64,000 nucleotides of DNA, taken from NCBI GenBank assembly GCA_015056155.1, contig SVGU01000003.1:1-64000 (forward strand), in the 5' to 3' direction. A model generated the notes under the pieces. It ran no database searches. It was not told where the DNA came from and was given only the letters and a program-made list of their open reading frames with translations. Below, piece by piece: positions 14,768-23,933 of the stretch. The DNA comes from Clostridiales bacterium. GTDB lineage: Bacteria; Bacillota; Clostridia; Christensenellales; Aristaeellaceae. Made by a program: the position numbers and the translations under genes. The first letter of the stretch is position 1, and every line of letters begins with the position of its first letter.

Positions 14768-15799
14768 TCAGATGTCCATTTTGACCTGTCCGTCCTGCGC
14801 GGCGCCGGGCTGGATGCGGCCCATGTGCTGCCAGGCGGAGGGGGTGCAGATGCGGCCGCGGGGCGTGCGCATCAGGAAGCCCAGCTGCATCAGGTACGGC
14901 TCGTACACGTCCTCGATGGTGATCGCGTCCTCGCCCGTCGTGGCGGCGAGGGTGTCCAGGCCGACCGGGCCGCCGCCGAATTTGTCCATCATCGTGGACA
15001 GCATGGTGCGGTCCGTCTTGTCCAGGCCAAGCTCGTCCACGCCCTGCATGGCGATGGCCTCCCGCGCCACCTCCAGCGAGATTACGCCCGAGCCCCTGAC
15101 CTGCGCATAGTCGCGCACGCGCTTGAGCATGCGGTTGGCGATTCGCGGCGTACCGCGGCTGCGGCGGGCGATCTCAAGGATGCCGGCCTCCTCCGCCTCG
15201 ATGCCCAGGATGCCGGCGCTGCGCTTGACGATGGAAGCCAGCTCCTCCGGCTCGTACATCTCCAGGCGGAACAGGATGCCGAAGCGGTCGCGCAGGGGCG
15301 CGGAGAGCTGACCGGCTCGGGTGGTCGCGCCGATGAGGGTGAACTTGGGCACGGTCATGTGGATGGAGTTGGCCATGGGACCCTTGCCGGTCACGATATC
15401 CACGGCGAAGTCCTCCATCGCGGAGTACAGCACCTCCTCCGCCGTGCGGGAGAGGCGGTGGATCTCGTCGATGAACAGCACATCGCCCTGGTTCAGGTTG
15501 GTGATGATGGACAGCAGGTCGCCGGGGCGCTCGATGGCCGGGCCGGAGGTGATGCGGATATTGGAGCCCATCTCCGAGGCGACGATGTTGGCCAGCGTCG
15601 TCTTGCCCAGGCCGGGCGGGCCGTAGAGCAGGATGTGGTCCAGCGCATCCCGGCGGGCAAGGGCAGCCTGAATGTAGATGCTCAGGCTGTTCTTCACAGC
15701 GGTCTGTCCGACGTAATCCCGCAGCGTCCGCGGGCGCAGGCTCTGCTCGGCAGTGTCCTCCTGCTGGAAGCCCGCATCCATGAAACGATCTTCAAACAT
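14768..15799 (-). CDS. ruvB: Holliday junction branch migration ATPase RuvB
   Basis: A 343-aa AAA+ motor that drives branch migration of Holliday junctions with RuvA. Walker A is [12 protein letters not shown] (about residue 48), Walker [10 protein letters not shown] (about 98), sensor I near IGATTRAG and the C-terminal winged helix includes [13 protein letters not shown]. Length is normal. It is the last gene of ruvC-ruvA-ruvB, 42 bp after ruvA, and ends at a clear terminator. Expression with ruvA and ruvC from the promoter at 17108 is expected. Confidence 0.96.
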   Translation of the reverse strand: MFEDRFMDAGFQQEDTAEQSLRPRTLRDYVGQTAVKNSLSIYIQAALARRDALDHILLYGPPGLGKTTLANIVASEMGSNIRITSGPAIERPGDLLSIITNLNQGDVLFIDEIHRLSRTAEEVLYSAMEDFAVDIVTGKGPMANSIHMTVPKFTLIGATTRAGQLSAPLRDRFGILFRLEMYEPEELASIVKRSAGILGIEAEEAGILEIARRSRGTPRIANRMLKRVRDYAQVRGSGVISLEVAREAIAMQGVDELGLDKTDRTMLSTMMDKFGGGPVGLDTLAATTGEDAITIEDVYEPYLMQLGFLMRTPRGRICTPSAWQHMGRIQPGAAQDGQVKMDI

Positions 15800-15841
15800 A
15801 ATGATCCTCGCAATGCCAAATCAGTCTGTATGGGGCGTGCG

Positions 15842-16453
15842 TCACATGCCGGCCATGCTGCGCAGGGCAAGGCGCAGCAGCTCGTCGGCGGGGGCGTTCT
15901 TGTTCTCGACCTTCGCCAGCGCGTCGCGGGCCTCGCCGGGGGTGTAGCCCAGGCCGGTGAGGGCGGCCATGGCCTGCGCGAAGTTGTCTGCGGCGGCGGG
16001 AACGGCGGCAGGGGTGGCAGGACCGGCAGCGGCACCGCCCGACGTTTCGAACTGCCCGAGCTTGTCCTTCAGCTCCATGCAGATGCGCTGGGCGATCTTC
16101 TTGCCCACGCCGGGCGCGCGGGAGACGGTCTTCTCGTCCTCCATGACGATCGCCAGGCGCAGATCGGCCGCCGACAGGGTCGAGAGCAGCGCCAGCGCCA
16201 TCTTCGGGCCCACGCCGTTCACACCGATGAGCAGCAGGAACAGCTGCTTTTCCTCCTTCGAGGCAAAGCCGAAGAGCTCCATCGCGTCCTCGCGTACGGA
16301 CAGCCACGTGTGGCAGCGCATGACATCCCCGGTCTTGGGCGCGGCGTTCAGCGTCGCCATGGAGCAGCTGAGGAGATACCCCACGCCGCCCGCCAGGAGC
16401 ACAAGGGTGTTGTTCGTCTTTTCGACGACCTGACCTTCAATGAATGCGTACAA
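15842..16453 (-). CDS. ruvA: Holliday junction DNA helicase subunit RuvA
   Basis: A 203-aa protein that tetramerises on Holliday junctions and recruits RuvB. The N-terminal OB fold starts LYAFIEGQVVEK, helix-hairpin-helix motifs are LIGVNGVGPKMALAL (about residue 75) and VSRAPGVGKKIAQRI (about 112), and the C-terminal RuvB-binding domain includes LTGLGYTPGEARDAL. I choose a TTG start at 16453 because AGGAGG lies six bases upstream and it gives the family N-terminus; upstream in-frame ATG codons lack a ribosome binding site and would add unrelated residues. Confidence 0.93.
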   Translation of the reverse strand: MYAFIEGQVVEKTNNTLVLLAGGVGYLLSCSMATLNAAPKTGDVMRCHTWLSVREDAMELFGFASKEEKQLFLLLIGVNGVGPKMALALLSTLSAADLRLAIVMEDEKTVSRAPGVGKKIAQRICMELKDKLGQFETSGGAAAGPATPAAVPAAADNFAQAMAALTGLGYTPGEARDALAKVENKNAPADELLRLALRSMAGM

Positions 16454-16495
16454 GGGATACCTCCTGAGGCTGTAGTAGATAAAGCGGCAGACAGT

Positions 16496-16528
16496 GAGTC
16501 GCGGTGCACCCTCTGCGCACCGTGACTC
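16496..16528. other. stem-loop between ruvC and ruvA
   Basis: GAGTC and GACTC, extended by CGGTGC with GCACCG, form a long hairpin in the 124-bp ruvC-ruvA gap. A second small GC hairpin follows near 16550. There is no T-run in the minus-strand direction, so it is probably an RNA processing or stability hairpin rather than a terminator. Confidence 0.5.
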
Positions 16529-16577
16529 ATGCATGGAACCCTGGCAGCGGCGGGAGCCGCCACAACGAGTCGAAGAC

Positions 16578-17072
16578 TCATTTCATCCTGAACTGCTCGC
16601 GCATGCGGCCGGCCTGGCAGTGGGTGATCGCGCAGGCGATGGCGTCGGCAGCGTCGTCGGGCTTGGGGAGCTCCTGCATGTTCAGCAGGAGCTTGACCAT
16701 CTGCTGGATCTGCTTCTTGTCCGCCTTGCCGTAGCCGGTGATGGCCTGCTTGATCTGCATGGGCGTGTATTCGTAGAGGTTCTCGGTGTATTCGGCGGCG
16801 GCGATGATGGCCGCGCCGCGGGCTGCGCCGACCATGAGCGCGGTGGTCACATTCTGGGCGAAGAACAGCTCCTCAAAGGCGACCTCGTCCGGCCGGTACA
16901 TGAGGGTCAGGTCGCGGATGCCCAGCTGCAGGGTGCGCAGGCGGTGCTGCATGGGGGTGCCGGCCTTCGTTTCGATGCAGCCGTAGCCGAGCAGCTTCAT
17001 GCGGCTGCCCTGCGCCTCCACCACGCCCCAGCCCATCAGCGCATATCCGGGGTCGATGCCAAGGACGATCAT
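16578..17072 (-). CDS. ruvC: crossover junction endodeoxyribonuclease RuvC
   Basis: A 164-aa Holliday junction resolvase. The catalytic acidic residues are visible in MIVLGIDPGYALMGWG, VAFEELFFAQN (about residue 66), and the C-terminal PDDAADAIACAI. GKADKKQIQQMV fits the DNA-contact helix. The start at 17072 puts GGGAG eight bases upstream; an in-frame ATG five codons earlier is closer to the ribosome binding site and less likely. First gene of the ruv operon. Confidence 0.95.
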   Translation of the reverse strand: MIVLGIDPGYALMGWGVVEAQGSRMKLLGYGCIETKAGTPMQHRLRTLQLGIRDLTLMYRPDEVAFEELFFAQNVTTALMVGAARGAAIIAAAEYTENLYEYTPMQIKQAITGYGKADKKQIQQMVKLLLNMQELPKPDDAADAIACAITHCQAGRMREQFRMK

Positions 17073-17107
17073 TTCGTATGCTCCCAATCATATGTTCGTA
17101 CCTGTCT

Positions 17108-17136
17108 ATCATACCGCGCCGGGCAGGCATTGTCAA
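17108..17136 (-). promoter_or_regulatory. sigma-A promoter of the ruv operon
   Basis: TTGACA, 17 bp, TATGAT on the minus strand, about 30 bp before the ruvC start. I see no LexA (SOS) box around it. Confidence 0.8.
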
Positions 17137-17261
17137 CGCGAACAGACCGCATTTTTCCCGGAAAAGCGTTTCCTGCACGAGAAAACGCCCGCCGGGGCGC
17201 GTTGTTATGGTCAGATCCCCCGCACGGGGGGAAAGACTCACACGATCAAATGGAGGGAAAT

Positions 17262-18617
17262 ATGATGAAGAAACTGTTCTGCATGCTGCTGGCAGCCCTG
17301 GCGCTGCTGTGCGTGTCCGCCGCGATGGCGGAGGAAGCGGGGATGTCCCTGCGGATCGACAGCTGGTGGGTCGAGCCGGTCGGAGAGGAGCAGGCGCGGC
17401 TGCACCTGCTGCTGCGCAAGGACGGCGAAGGCTGCTACGAGCTTGAGGATGTGACGGTTCAGCTCCTGGATGCGCAGGGGCAGAAGATCCCGACCGTGTC
17501 GGCGGAAACGACGCTGTTCCCGCTGCATCAGATCCCGACGGGCACGCATTTCCTGCCGGTAACGGTGCTGTACACGCTGGAGGCCCCGGTGGAGGTCGCG
17601 GATATTTCAGTCACCGGCGCGACCGGACGTGCGGTTGAGACGACCGGGGCGGTCGAGCTGGCGTGGAATCTGCCCTCCATCGCCGTGCAGACGGGGGATG
17701 AGGTCGTCTTCACAGCCTGGATGCCGCTGGAGGAGGGGACGGACCCGGAGGACTACTTCGCGGTGCTGCTGGCGCTGGACGAATCGTACCGGTTCGTCAG
17801 CGGCGTGGAGCTGCCTGCAGGTTCCGGCCGCGCGGTCGATGCAGAGGGACTCAGCGACGGCATCTTCGAAGCGACTGGCTACACGAAGCAGTTCCTGCTG
17901 GACAACGGCTTCCTCTTTGATTATGAGCGGTATGTCTTCTTCGACCGGGTCACGGTGACGGGCCTTTCCGAGAAGATCGCGACCTACTCTCCGACCTGCT
18001 ACCGCCTGACCGGCGCGGAGGCTGCCGAAGAGGAAGCCGCCGCGCAGGTGGAGATGGTTTTCGACCGGCTTGATGTGGCGGAGGACGGCACCTTCGTCCT
18101 GCAGGGCTGCCTGAAGAACGGGACGGATGTGCCCCAGCGCTTCGAGGAGATCGCGTATCTGCTGCTGCTCGACGAAAACGGGCTGGCGGGCTTCTGCGAG
18201 GAATACACGGTGGAGACGCCCTTTCAGGTGATGAACCCGGGCGAAATCATGCCCTACCGCATCGAAGGCCGTACGGAAGCGGGCTTCCGGGCGGAGCGGC
18301 CGTTCATGGAGTTTGTTGTCAACCCGGCGGAAACGTCCGACCATCGCAGCATCGGCGGCGGCCAGACCACACCTGTGGTCGGCAGTCAGGTGAGCGTGCT
18401 GGGCGTTGTCCCCGATGCGGGGGAGGTCGAAGCGGCGGAATGCTTCTACTGCGTGCTGCTGCTGGACATTGCCAATGACGAGTACCTCGGCGCGGTGTGG
18501 AGCCTTGCGGGCGAGGCCTGGCTGGCGGACGGCGACCTCCGCTTCCCGACGCTGGAAACCGGCCTGGCGCCGGAGCAGCCCTTTGCCATGGTGGCGATGT
18601 ACTGCGCGGCGGAATGA
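17262..18617 (+). CDS. secreted protein of unknown function
   Basis: A 451-aa exported protein with a signal peptide (MKKLFCMLLAALALLCVSAA, then MAEE). The mature part appears all beta, with repeated short strands, for example MSLRIDSWWVEPVGEEQARL near the N-terminus and VEMVFDRLDVAEDGTFVLQG near residue 270, which look like repeats of an immunoglobulin-like domain. I find no catalytic motif. GGAGGG is just upstream of two consecutive ATG codons. A GGAAA-AGCG-TTTCC palindrome lies about 90 bp upstream (17160-17173). Neighbours (ruv and argG) give no functional clue. Confidence 0.75.
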   Translation: MMKKLFCMLLAALALLCVSAAMAEEAGMSLRIDSWWVEPVGEEQARLHLLLRKDGEGCYELEDVTVQLLDAQGQKIPTVSAETTLFPLHQIPTGTHFLPVTVLYTLEAPVEVADISVTGATGRAVETTGAVELAWNLPSIAVQTGDEVVFTAWMPLEEGTDPEDYFAVLLALDESYRFVSGVELPAGSGRAVDAEGLSDGIFEATGYTKQFLLDNGFLFDYERYVFFDRVTVTGLSEKIATYSPTCYRLTGAEAAEEEAAAQVEMVFDRLDVAEDGTFVLQGCLKNGTDVPQRFEEIAYLLLLDENGLAGFCEEYTVETPFQVMNPGEIMPYRIEGRTEAGFRAERPFMEFVVNPAETSDHRSIGGGQTTPVVGSQVSVLGVVPDAGEVEAAECFYCVLLLDIANDEYLGAVWSLAGEAWLADGDLRFPTLETGLAPEQPFAMVAMYCAAE

Positions 18618-18691
18618 CGCGGATGCGCGGGGCGGGAAACCAAAAGTACAGAATAAATACCGTGGAATTGAAAAATTCTTCACAAAAGGGG

Positions 18692-18720
18692 TTGCATTTT
18701 TATTCAGGCGGGCGTATAAT
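18692..18720 (+). promoter_or_regulatory. argG promoter overlapped by an ARG box
   Basis: TTGCAT, 17 bp, TATAAT. The bases 18692-18706 read in reverse as TGAATAAAAATGCAA, an exact match to the core of the Firmicutes ArgR/AhrC operator (known consensus CATGAATAAAAATKCAAK). It covers the -35 and spacer, so repression by arginine-bound ArgR is expected. A weaker palindrome (GAATTGAAAAATTC) lies at 18665-18678. Confidence 0.85.
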
Positions 18721-18764
18721 CTCCGTTGTCATCCGATCACAACACTTGAAGGAGATTGATAGAT

Positions 18765-19973
18765 ATGGCTAAGATGCGTGTTCTGCTGGCTTACTCCGGC
18801 GGTCTGGATACTTCCATTATCGTTCCGTGGCTGAAGGAAAACTATGACTGCGACGTGGTCTGCGTGGCCGGCGACGTGGGTCAGGGCGAGGAGCTGGAGC
18901 CCCTCCACGAGAAGGCTGCCAAGTGCGGCGCGGAGAAGCTGTACATCGCCGACCTGCGCAAGGAGTTCGTCGAGGAGTTCATCTGGCCCACCCTGAAGGC
19001 TGGCGCTGTTTATGAAGGCAAGTACCTGCTGGGTACCTCCTTCGCCCGTCCGCTGATCGCCAAGCGCCTGGTGGAGATCGCCCATGAGGAAGGCTGCACC
19101 GCCATCTGCCACGGCTGCACCGGCAAGGGCAACGACCAGGTCCGCTTCGAGCTGACCATCAAGGCCTTCGACCCCGACATGAAGATCATCGCCCCCTGGC
19201 GTATCTGGGACATCAAGACCCGCGAGGAGGAGATCGAGTACGCCGAGGCGCGCAACATCCCCGTGCCCGTGAAGAAGGATCGTCCCTACTCCATGGATCG
19301 CAACATCTGGCACATCTCCCACGAGGGCGCCGATCTGGAAGATCCGTGGAACGAGCCGCCGACCGACCTGCTGCTGACCATGGTCACCCCCGAGAAGGCT
19401 CCCGATGAGGCGGAGTACGTCACCATCGACTTCGAGAAGGGCGTGCCGGTGGCCATCAACGGCGAGAAGATGGAAGCCATCGACCTGTTGACCAAGGCCA
19501 ACGAGATCGCCGGCCGCAACGGCGTGGGCTGCGCCGACCTGGTCGAGAACCGTCTGGTGGGCATGAAGTCCCGCGGCGTGTACGAGACTCCCGGCGGCAC
19601 CCTGCTCTACGCTGCCCACGGCATCCTGGAGAGCATCACCCTGGACCGCGCCACCAGCCACTACAAGGAGCTGATCGCCTCCAAGTTCGCCGAGCTGGTC
19701 TACGACGGCATGTGGTACACCCCCCTGCGCGAGGCGCTGTCCGCCTTCGTTGACAGCACGCAGCAGAACGTCACCGGCACCGTGCGTATCAAGTGCTACA
19801 AGGGCAACTGCATCAACGCCGGCGTGAAGTCCCCCAACAGCCTGTACCTGGAGGAGATCGCGACCTTCGGCGACTCCAAGGACCTGTACAGCCACAAGGA
19901 TTCCGAGGGCTTCATCAACCTGCTGGGCCTGCCCCTGAAGGTCAAGGCCATCGTGGATGCGAAGAACAAGTAA
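18765..19973 (+). CDS. argG: argininosuccinate synthase ArgG
   Basis: A 402-aa enzyme joining citrulline and aspartate with ATP, the penultimate step of arginine synthesis. The PP-loop is [11 protein letters not shown] at residues 7-17; further motifs are [15 protein letters not shown] near residue 118, [12 protein letters not shown] near 180 and [15 protein letters not shown] near 275. Length is typical. AAGGAG precedes the ATG by about ten bases. It is monocistronic, with an ARG-box promoter and its own terminator. argH is not in the window. Confidence 0.97.
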   Translation: MAKMRVLLAYSGGLDTSIIVPWLKENYDCDVVCVAGDVGQGEELEPLHEKAAKCGAEKLYIADLRKEFVEEFIWPTLKAGAVYEGKYLLGTSFARPLIAKRLVEIAHEEGCTAICHGCTGKGNDQVRFELTIKAFDPDMKIIAPWRIWDIKTREEEIEYAEARNIPVPVKKDRPYSMDRNIWHISHEGADLEDPWNEPPTDLLLTMVTPEKAPDEAEYVTIDFEKGVPVAINGEKMEAIDLLTKANEIAGRNGVGCADLVENRLVGMKSRGVYETPGGTLLYAAHGILESITLDRATSHYKELIASKFAELVYDGMWYTPLREALSAFVDSTQQNVTGTVRIKCYKGNCINAGVKSPNSLYLEEIATFGDSKDLYSHKDSEGFINLLGLPLKVKAIVDAKNK

Positions 19974-19980
19974 TCATTCC

Positions 19981-20020
19981 AACCTCCTGCTGCGGCGCTC
20001 TGCTGTGGCAGGAGGTTTTC
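19981..20020 (+). terminator. intrinsic terminator of argG
   Basis: AACCTCCTGC pairs with GCAGGAGGTT, followed by TTTTC. Confidence 0.85.
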
Positions 20021-20069
20021 TGCGCCTGCCCGCAGGACGGAGAAAATCGCAAAAATCCCGAAAAAGGGC

Positions 20070-20098
20070 TTGCAATCTTCGTCAAGCTCCGATATAAT
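20070..20098 (+). promoter_or_regulatory. sigma-A promoter of the pyr operon
   Basis: TTGCAA, 17 bp, TATAAT. The leader to the pyrC start is only about 45 nt and shows no PyrR-type terminator/antiterminator, so control by another route is likely. Confidence 0.8.
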
Positions 20099-20149
20099 AA
20101 ATTGGATAACGGTCATCGACCAAATCAGAATGGCAAGGAGGATGTCCAC

Positions 20150-21418
20150 GTGCGAATGCTGCTCAAGGGCGGTCTGGTGTTTGATCAGGGTCGTCTTGTT
20201 CCCATGGATGTGGAGATCACGGACGGTGTTGTGACCGGCCGCGGACAGGTCATTTCTTCTGAAGCGGACAAGGTTTTTGATTGCCATGGTTTGGCAGTGT
20301 TTCCCGGATTTGCGGATGTGCATGTGCACTTGCGTGAGCCGGGATTTTCTTATAAGGAAACGATCGAAACGGGCACGAAGGCCTGCGCCCGCGGCGGCTA
20401 CACGGTCGTCGGCGCGATGCCGAACCTGAATCCCGCGCCGGATTCGGATGAGCACCTGCGCGTGCAGGAGGAGATGATCGCCCGGGAGGCGGTCATCCGC
20501 GTGCTGCCCTATGCGTCGATCACCGTCGGCCAGAAGGGCGAGGGCGAGCTGACGGACATCAAGGGGCTGGCCGGCCGCGTGATCGGCTTCTCCGACGACG
20601 GCCGCGGCGTGAAGGAAGGCAAGACCATGATGGCGGCCATGCAGGCCTGCCGCGCGGCGGACAGCATCATCGCTGCCCACTGCGAGGACATGAGCCTGAT
20701 CCCCCAGGGCGGCGCGATCCATGACGGCGCCTTCGCAAAGGAGCACGGCATCCCGGGCATCCCCTCCCAGAGCGAATGGGGCCCCATCGCCCGCGACGTC
20801 ATCCTCGCGCAGCTGGCCGGCTGCCGCTACCACGTCTGCCATGTCAGCACGAAGGAGAGCGTGGCGATCATCCGCACCGCCAAGGCGGAGGGCGTCGACG
20901 TCACCTGCGAGACCGGCCCGCATTACCTGCTGCTCTCCCAGGACGACCTGCAGGATCTCGGCCGGTTCAAGATGAATCCGCCGCTGCGGGACAAGGAGGA
21001 TCAGCAGGCGCTGATCGAGGGCATCCTCGACGGCACCATCGACATGATCGCCACCGACCATGCGCCCCACTCCGCCGAGGAGAAGGCGAAGGGCCTGGCC
21101 GGGTCCGCCATGGGCGTGGTCGGTATCGAGACGGCCTTCCCGCTGATGTACACCTACTTCGTGGAGACGGGCCGGATGACCCTCGAAACGCTGATCGACC
21201 GCATGGCGTACGCGCCCCGCAAGCGCTTCCGCCTCGACGGCGGCATGAACATCGGCGACCGTGCGGAGATCACCGTCTTCGACCTGAACGCGGACAAGGT
21301 GATCGACCCTGCCGACTTCCTCTCCAAGGGCAAGGCCACGCCCTTTGAGGGCTGGAAGGTGCACGCGGAGTGCAAGCTGACCATCTGCGGCAAGACCGTC
21401 GCTTACAACAATATGTAA
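20150..21418 (+). CDS. pyrC: dihydroorotase PyrC (type I)
   Basis: A 422-aa zinc amidohydrolase converting carbamoyl-aspartate to dihydroorotate. Metal and substrate motifs: ADVHVHLREPGF near residue 60, GAMPNLNPAPD near 88, AAHCEDMSLI near 178, CHVSTKESVA near 230 and ATDHAPHSAEEK near 300. GTG at 20150 is chosen because AAGGAGG lies eight bases upstream; an ATG two codons later would be 14 bases away. First gene of the pyr operon; pyrK follows by 14 bp. Confidence 0.96.
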   Translation: MRMLLKGGLVFDQGRLVPMDVEITDGVVTGRGQVISSEADKVFDCHGLAVFPGFADVHVHLREPGFSYKETIETGTKACARGGYTVVGAMPNLNPAPDSDEHLRVQEEMIAREAVIRVLPYASITVGQKGEGELTDIKGLAGRVIGFSDDGRGVKEGKTMMAAMQACRAADSIIAAHCEDMSLIPQGGAIHDGAFAKEHGIPGIPSQSEWGPIARDVILAQLAGCRYHVCHVSTKESVAIIRTAKAEGVDVTCETGPHYLLLSQDDLQDLGRFKMNPPLRDKEDQQALIEGILDGTIDMIATDHAPHSAEEKAKGLAGSAMGVVGIETAFPLMYTYFVETGRMTLETLIDRMAYAPRKRFRLDGGMNIGDRAEITVFDLNADKVIDPADFLSKGKATPFEGWKVHAECKLTICGKTVAYNNM

Positions 21419-21432
21419 AGAGGAGGATTCCC

Positions 21433-22155
21433 ATGCTTTACCGCCTCATTGAGAATACCCAACTGACCGCATCTGTCTGGCGCATGAAGCTGGAGGGCGA
21501 CACCAGCGCCATCACCGCGCCCGGCCAGTTCGTGCAGCTGACGGTGCCCGGCTTCTACCTGCGCCGCCCCATCTCCATCTGCGACTGGGATGACACCACC
21601 ATCACCCTGGTGTACAAGGTCGTCGGTCAGGGCACGGAGGTCATGTCCGCGATGAAGACCGGCATGGAGCTGGACGTCCTCAACGGTCTGGGCAACGGCT
21701 TCGACACCTCCCGCTGCGGAGAGCGGCCTCTGCTCATCGGCGGCGGCGTGGGTCTGCCGCCCATGATCGGCCTGTGCCGTCAGCTGCTGGCGGAGGGCAA
21801 GCACCCCACGGTGCTGGCGGGCTTCAACACCGAAAGCGAAGTCTTCCTGAAGGACGCGGTGGAGGCGATGGGCGCGCCCTTCGTCCTGGCGACGATGGAC
21901 GGCAGCGCCGGCGTGAAGGGTCTGGTCACCGACGCGATGGCTGACCTCGACTTCACCGACATCTGCGCCTGCGGCCCGCTGCCCATGCTCAAGGCCATCA
22001 TGAACGCCAGCGAAAAGCCCGCGCAGCTCTCCTTCGAGGAGCGCATGGGCTGCGGCTTCGGCGCGTGCATGGGCTGCTCCGTGAAGGTCAAGGGCGGCTA
22101 CAAGCGCATCTGCAAGGACGGCCCGATTCTGGATCGTGAGGAGGTTATCTGGTAA
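21433..22155 (+). CDS. pyrK: dihydroorotate dehydrogenase electron transfer subunit PyrK
   Basis: A 240-aa FAD and 2Fe-2S protein that passes electrons from the class 1B dihydroorotate dehydrogenase PyrD to NAD+. FAD-binding [10 protein letters not shown] near residue 45, nucleotide-binding [16 protein letters not shown] near 100, and the C-terminal cysteine cluster [17 protein letters not shown] with RICKDGPI. It lies directly before pyrD with a one-base gap, matching the two-subunit enzyme of Gram-positive bacteria. Confidence 0.95.
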   Translation: MLYRLIENTQLTASVWRMKLEGDTSAITAPGQFVQLTVPGFYLRRPISICDWDDTTITLVYKVVGQGTEVMSAMKTGMELDVLNGLGNGFDTSRCGERPLLIGGGVGLPPMIGLCRQLLAEGKHPTVLAGFNTESEVFLKDAVEAMGAPFVLATMDGSAGVKGLVTDAMADLDFTDICACGPLPMLKAIMNASEKPAQLSFEERMGCGFGACMGCSVKVKGGYKRICKDGPILDREEVIW

Positions 22156-22156
22156 A

Positions 22157-23062
22157 ATGAAGGATCTGAGCGTAACCCTCTCCGGCGTGAAGCTGGACAA
22201 CCCGATCATCCCCGCCAGCGGCACCTACGGCTTCGGCCAGGAATTCCTGCCGTTCTATGACATCAACATCCTCGGCTCCCTGTCCTTCAAGGGCACGACC
22301 GCCCAGAGCCGCTTCGGCAACCCCACCCCCCGCATCGCGGAGTGCCCCAACGGCATGCTGAACTCCGTCGGCCTTCAAAACCCCGGCGTGGATCATGTCA
22401 TCGCCCATGAGCTGCCCGAGCTGCGCAAGATCTTCCGCAAGCCCATCGTCGCCAACATCAGCGGCTTCTCCATCGAGGAGTATGTGGAGTGCGTCTCCAA
22501 GCTGACGAAGGAGGACCAGGTGGAGATCCTCGAGGTGAACATCTCCTGCCCGAACGTCCACGGCGGCGGCATGGCCTTCGGCACCAGCCCGGAAGCGGCA
22601 GCCAGCGTCACCCGCGCGGTCAAGGAAGTCGCCACCAAGCCCGTGTACATCAAGCTGAGCCCGAACGTGACGGACATCGTGTCCATCGCCAAGGCCTGCG
22701 AGGAGGCCGGCGCGGATGGCCTGAGCCTCATCAACACCCTGCTGGGCATGCGCATCGACCTGAACCGCCGCAAGCCCATCCTGGCCAACGTCATGGGCGG
22801 CTACTCCGGCCCCGGCATCTTCCCGGTGGCGGTGCGTATGGTGTACCAGGTGACCGGCGCGGTGAAGATCCCCGTCATCGGCATGGGCGGCATCTCGACT
22901 GCCCGCGACGTCATCGAGATGATGATGGCTGGCGCGAAGGCCGTGCAGGTCGGCGCGGCGAACCTGGTGAATCCCTACGCATGTAAGGAGATCATCGAGC
23001 AGCTGCCGATCGAAATGGAAAAGCTGCACATTGAGAGGCTGAGCGACATTCAGCGCGTGTGA
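22157..23062 (+). CDS. pyrD: dihydroorotate dehydrogenase B catalytic subunit PyrD
   Basis: A 301-aa FMN TIM-barrel enzyme oxidising dihydroorotate to orotate. The class 1B signature is the active-site cysteine in [13 protein letters not shown] near residue 137; also [27 protein letters not shown] near 175, [15 protein letters not shown] near 245 and [18 protein letters not shown] overlaps the end of pyrK and the ATG follows the pyrK stop by one base, implying coupling. Right after the stop begins the heptad inverted repeat at 23071. Confidence 0.96.
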   Translation: MKDLSVTLSGVKLDNPIIPASGTYGFGQEFLPFYDINILGSLSFKGTTAQSRFGNPTPRIAECPNGMLNSVGLQNPGVDHVIAHELPELRKIFRKPIVANISGFSIEEYVECVSKLTKEDQVEILEVNISCPNVHGGGMAFGTSPEAAASVTRAVKEVATKPVYIKLSPNVTDIVSIAKACEEAGADGLSLINTLLGMRIDLNRRKPILANVMGGYSGPGIFPVAVRMVYQVTGAVKIPVIGMGGISTARDVIEMMMAGAKAVQVGAANLVNPYACKEIIEQLPIEMEKLHIERLSDIQRV

Positions 23063-23070
23063 CGCGCTGT

Positions 23071-23178
23071 AATTCGGAATTCGGAATGCGGAATTCCGAA
23101 TTTGAAGTGTATGCCATGTGCCGATCACCGAAGTTCGTGTCCAGTAACTGAATTCCGAATTCACAATTCCGAATTCAC
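23071..23178. repeat. inverted pair of heptad arrays without a gene (pyrD-pyrF spacer)
   Basis: Left arm 23071-23103 has units ATTCGGA, ATTCGGA, ATGCGGA, ATTCCGA, ATT. Right arm 23149-23178 reads AATTCCGAATTC twice, separated by AC, the inverse of the left. The 45-bp centre shows no reading frame. It can fold into a long hairpin and looks like a small ORF-less relative of the element at 23934-24401. Confidence 0.8.
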
Positions 23179-23232
23179 ACACGCCCTGCGTGTAGGAATA
23201 TACATCAGTAATAATTTAGGAGGAGAACAACA

Positions 23233-23931
23233 ATGGCTAAGGACGTCATCATTGCCCTCGACTTTGAGAATAAGGAAAAGACCCTCGCGTTCCTCGATCA
23301 GTTCACCGGCCGCAAGCCCTACGTGAAGATCGGCATGGAGCTGTACTACGCCGAAGGCCCCGCCATCGTCAAGGAGATCAAGGCCCGCGGCCACAAGATC
23401 TTCCTGGACCTGAAGCTGCATGACATCCCCAACACCGTCAAGAAGGCCATGGCCGTGCTGCGCCACCTGGATGTGGACATGACCAACCTGCATGCTTCCG
23501 GCACCATCGCCATGATGGAGGCCGCCAAGGAAGGCCTGACCAAGGAAGACGGCACTTGCGGCGTGCTGCTGGCGGTCACTCAGCTGACCTCCACCTCCGA
23601 GGAGCGCATGCAGAACGAGCTGCTGATCAACGCCTCCATGCCCGACACCGTGAAGAAGTACGCCCAGAACGCCAAGGCCGCCGGTCTGCCCGGCGTGGTG
23701 TGCTCTCCGCTGGAGGCTGCGCTGGTCAAGGAAGCTTGCGGCGCGGACTTCCTGACCGTGACCCCCGGCATCCGCTTCGCTGACGGCGACGTGGGCGATC
23801 AGGTGCGCATCATGACCCCCGAAAAGGCGAAGGCTGCCAGCGACTACATCGTCGTCGGCCGTCCGATCACCGCGGCGGCGGACCCGGTGGCGGCTTATAA
23901 CCGCTGCGTGAAGGAATTCCTGGGGGAGTAA
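23233..23931 (+). CDS. pyrF: orotidine 5'-phosphate decarboxylase PyrF
   Basis: A 232-aa TIM-barrel enzyme that decarboxylates OMP to UMP. The catalytic stretch is [16 protein letters not shown] near residue 58, preceded by [10 protein letters not shown] and VKIGMELYY, and followed by the phosphate-binding TPGIRF and YIVVGRPIT near 205. Length is right for the class I bacterial enzyme. AGGAG precedes the ATG by six bases. It is bounded on both sides by heptad-repeat elements. Confidence 0.96.
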   Translation: MAKDVIIALDFENKEKTLAFLDQFTGRKPYVKIGMELYYAEGPAIVKEIKARGHKIFLDLKLHDIPNTVKKAMAVLRHLDVDMTNLHASGTIAMMEAAKEGLTKEDGTCGVLLAVTQLTSTSEERMQNELLINASMPDTVKKYAQNAKAAGLPGVVCSPLEAALVKEACGADFLTVTPGIRFADGDVGDQVRIMTPEKAKAASDYIVVGRPITAAADPVAAYNRCVKEFLGE

Positions 23932-23933
23932 GT

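Noticed and set aside
17160-17173. GGAAA-AGCG-TTTCC as a CcpA (cre) site
   Set aside because: The central CG is shifted one base from the cre pattern and the outer T/A are missing, so I record it only as a palindrome.
20099-20149. PyrR-type attenuator before pyrC
   Set aside because: The leader is about 50 nt and has no stem pair or T-run.
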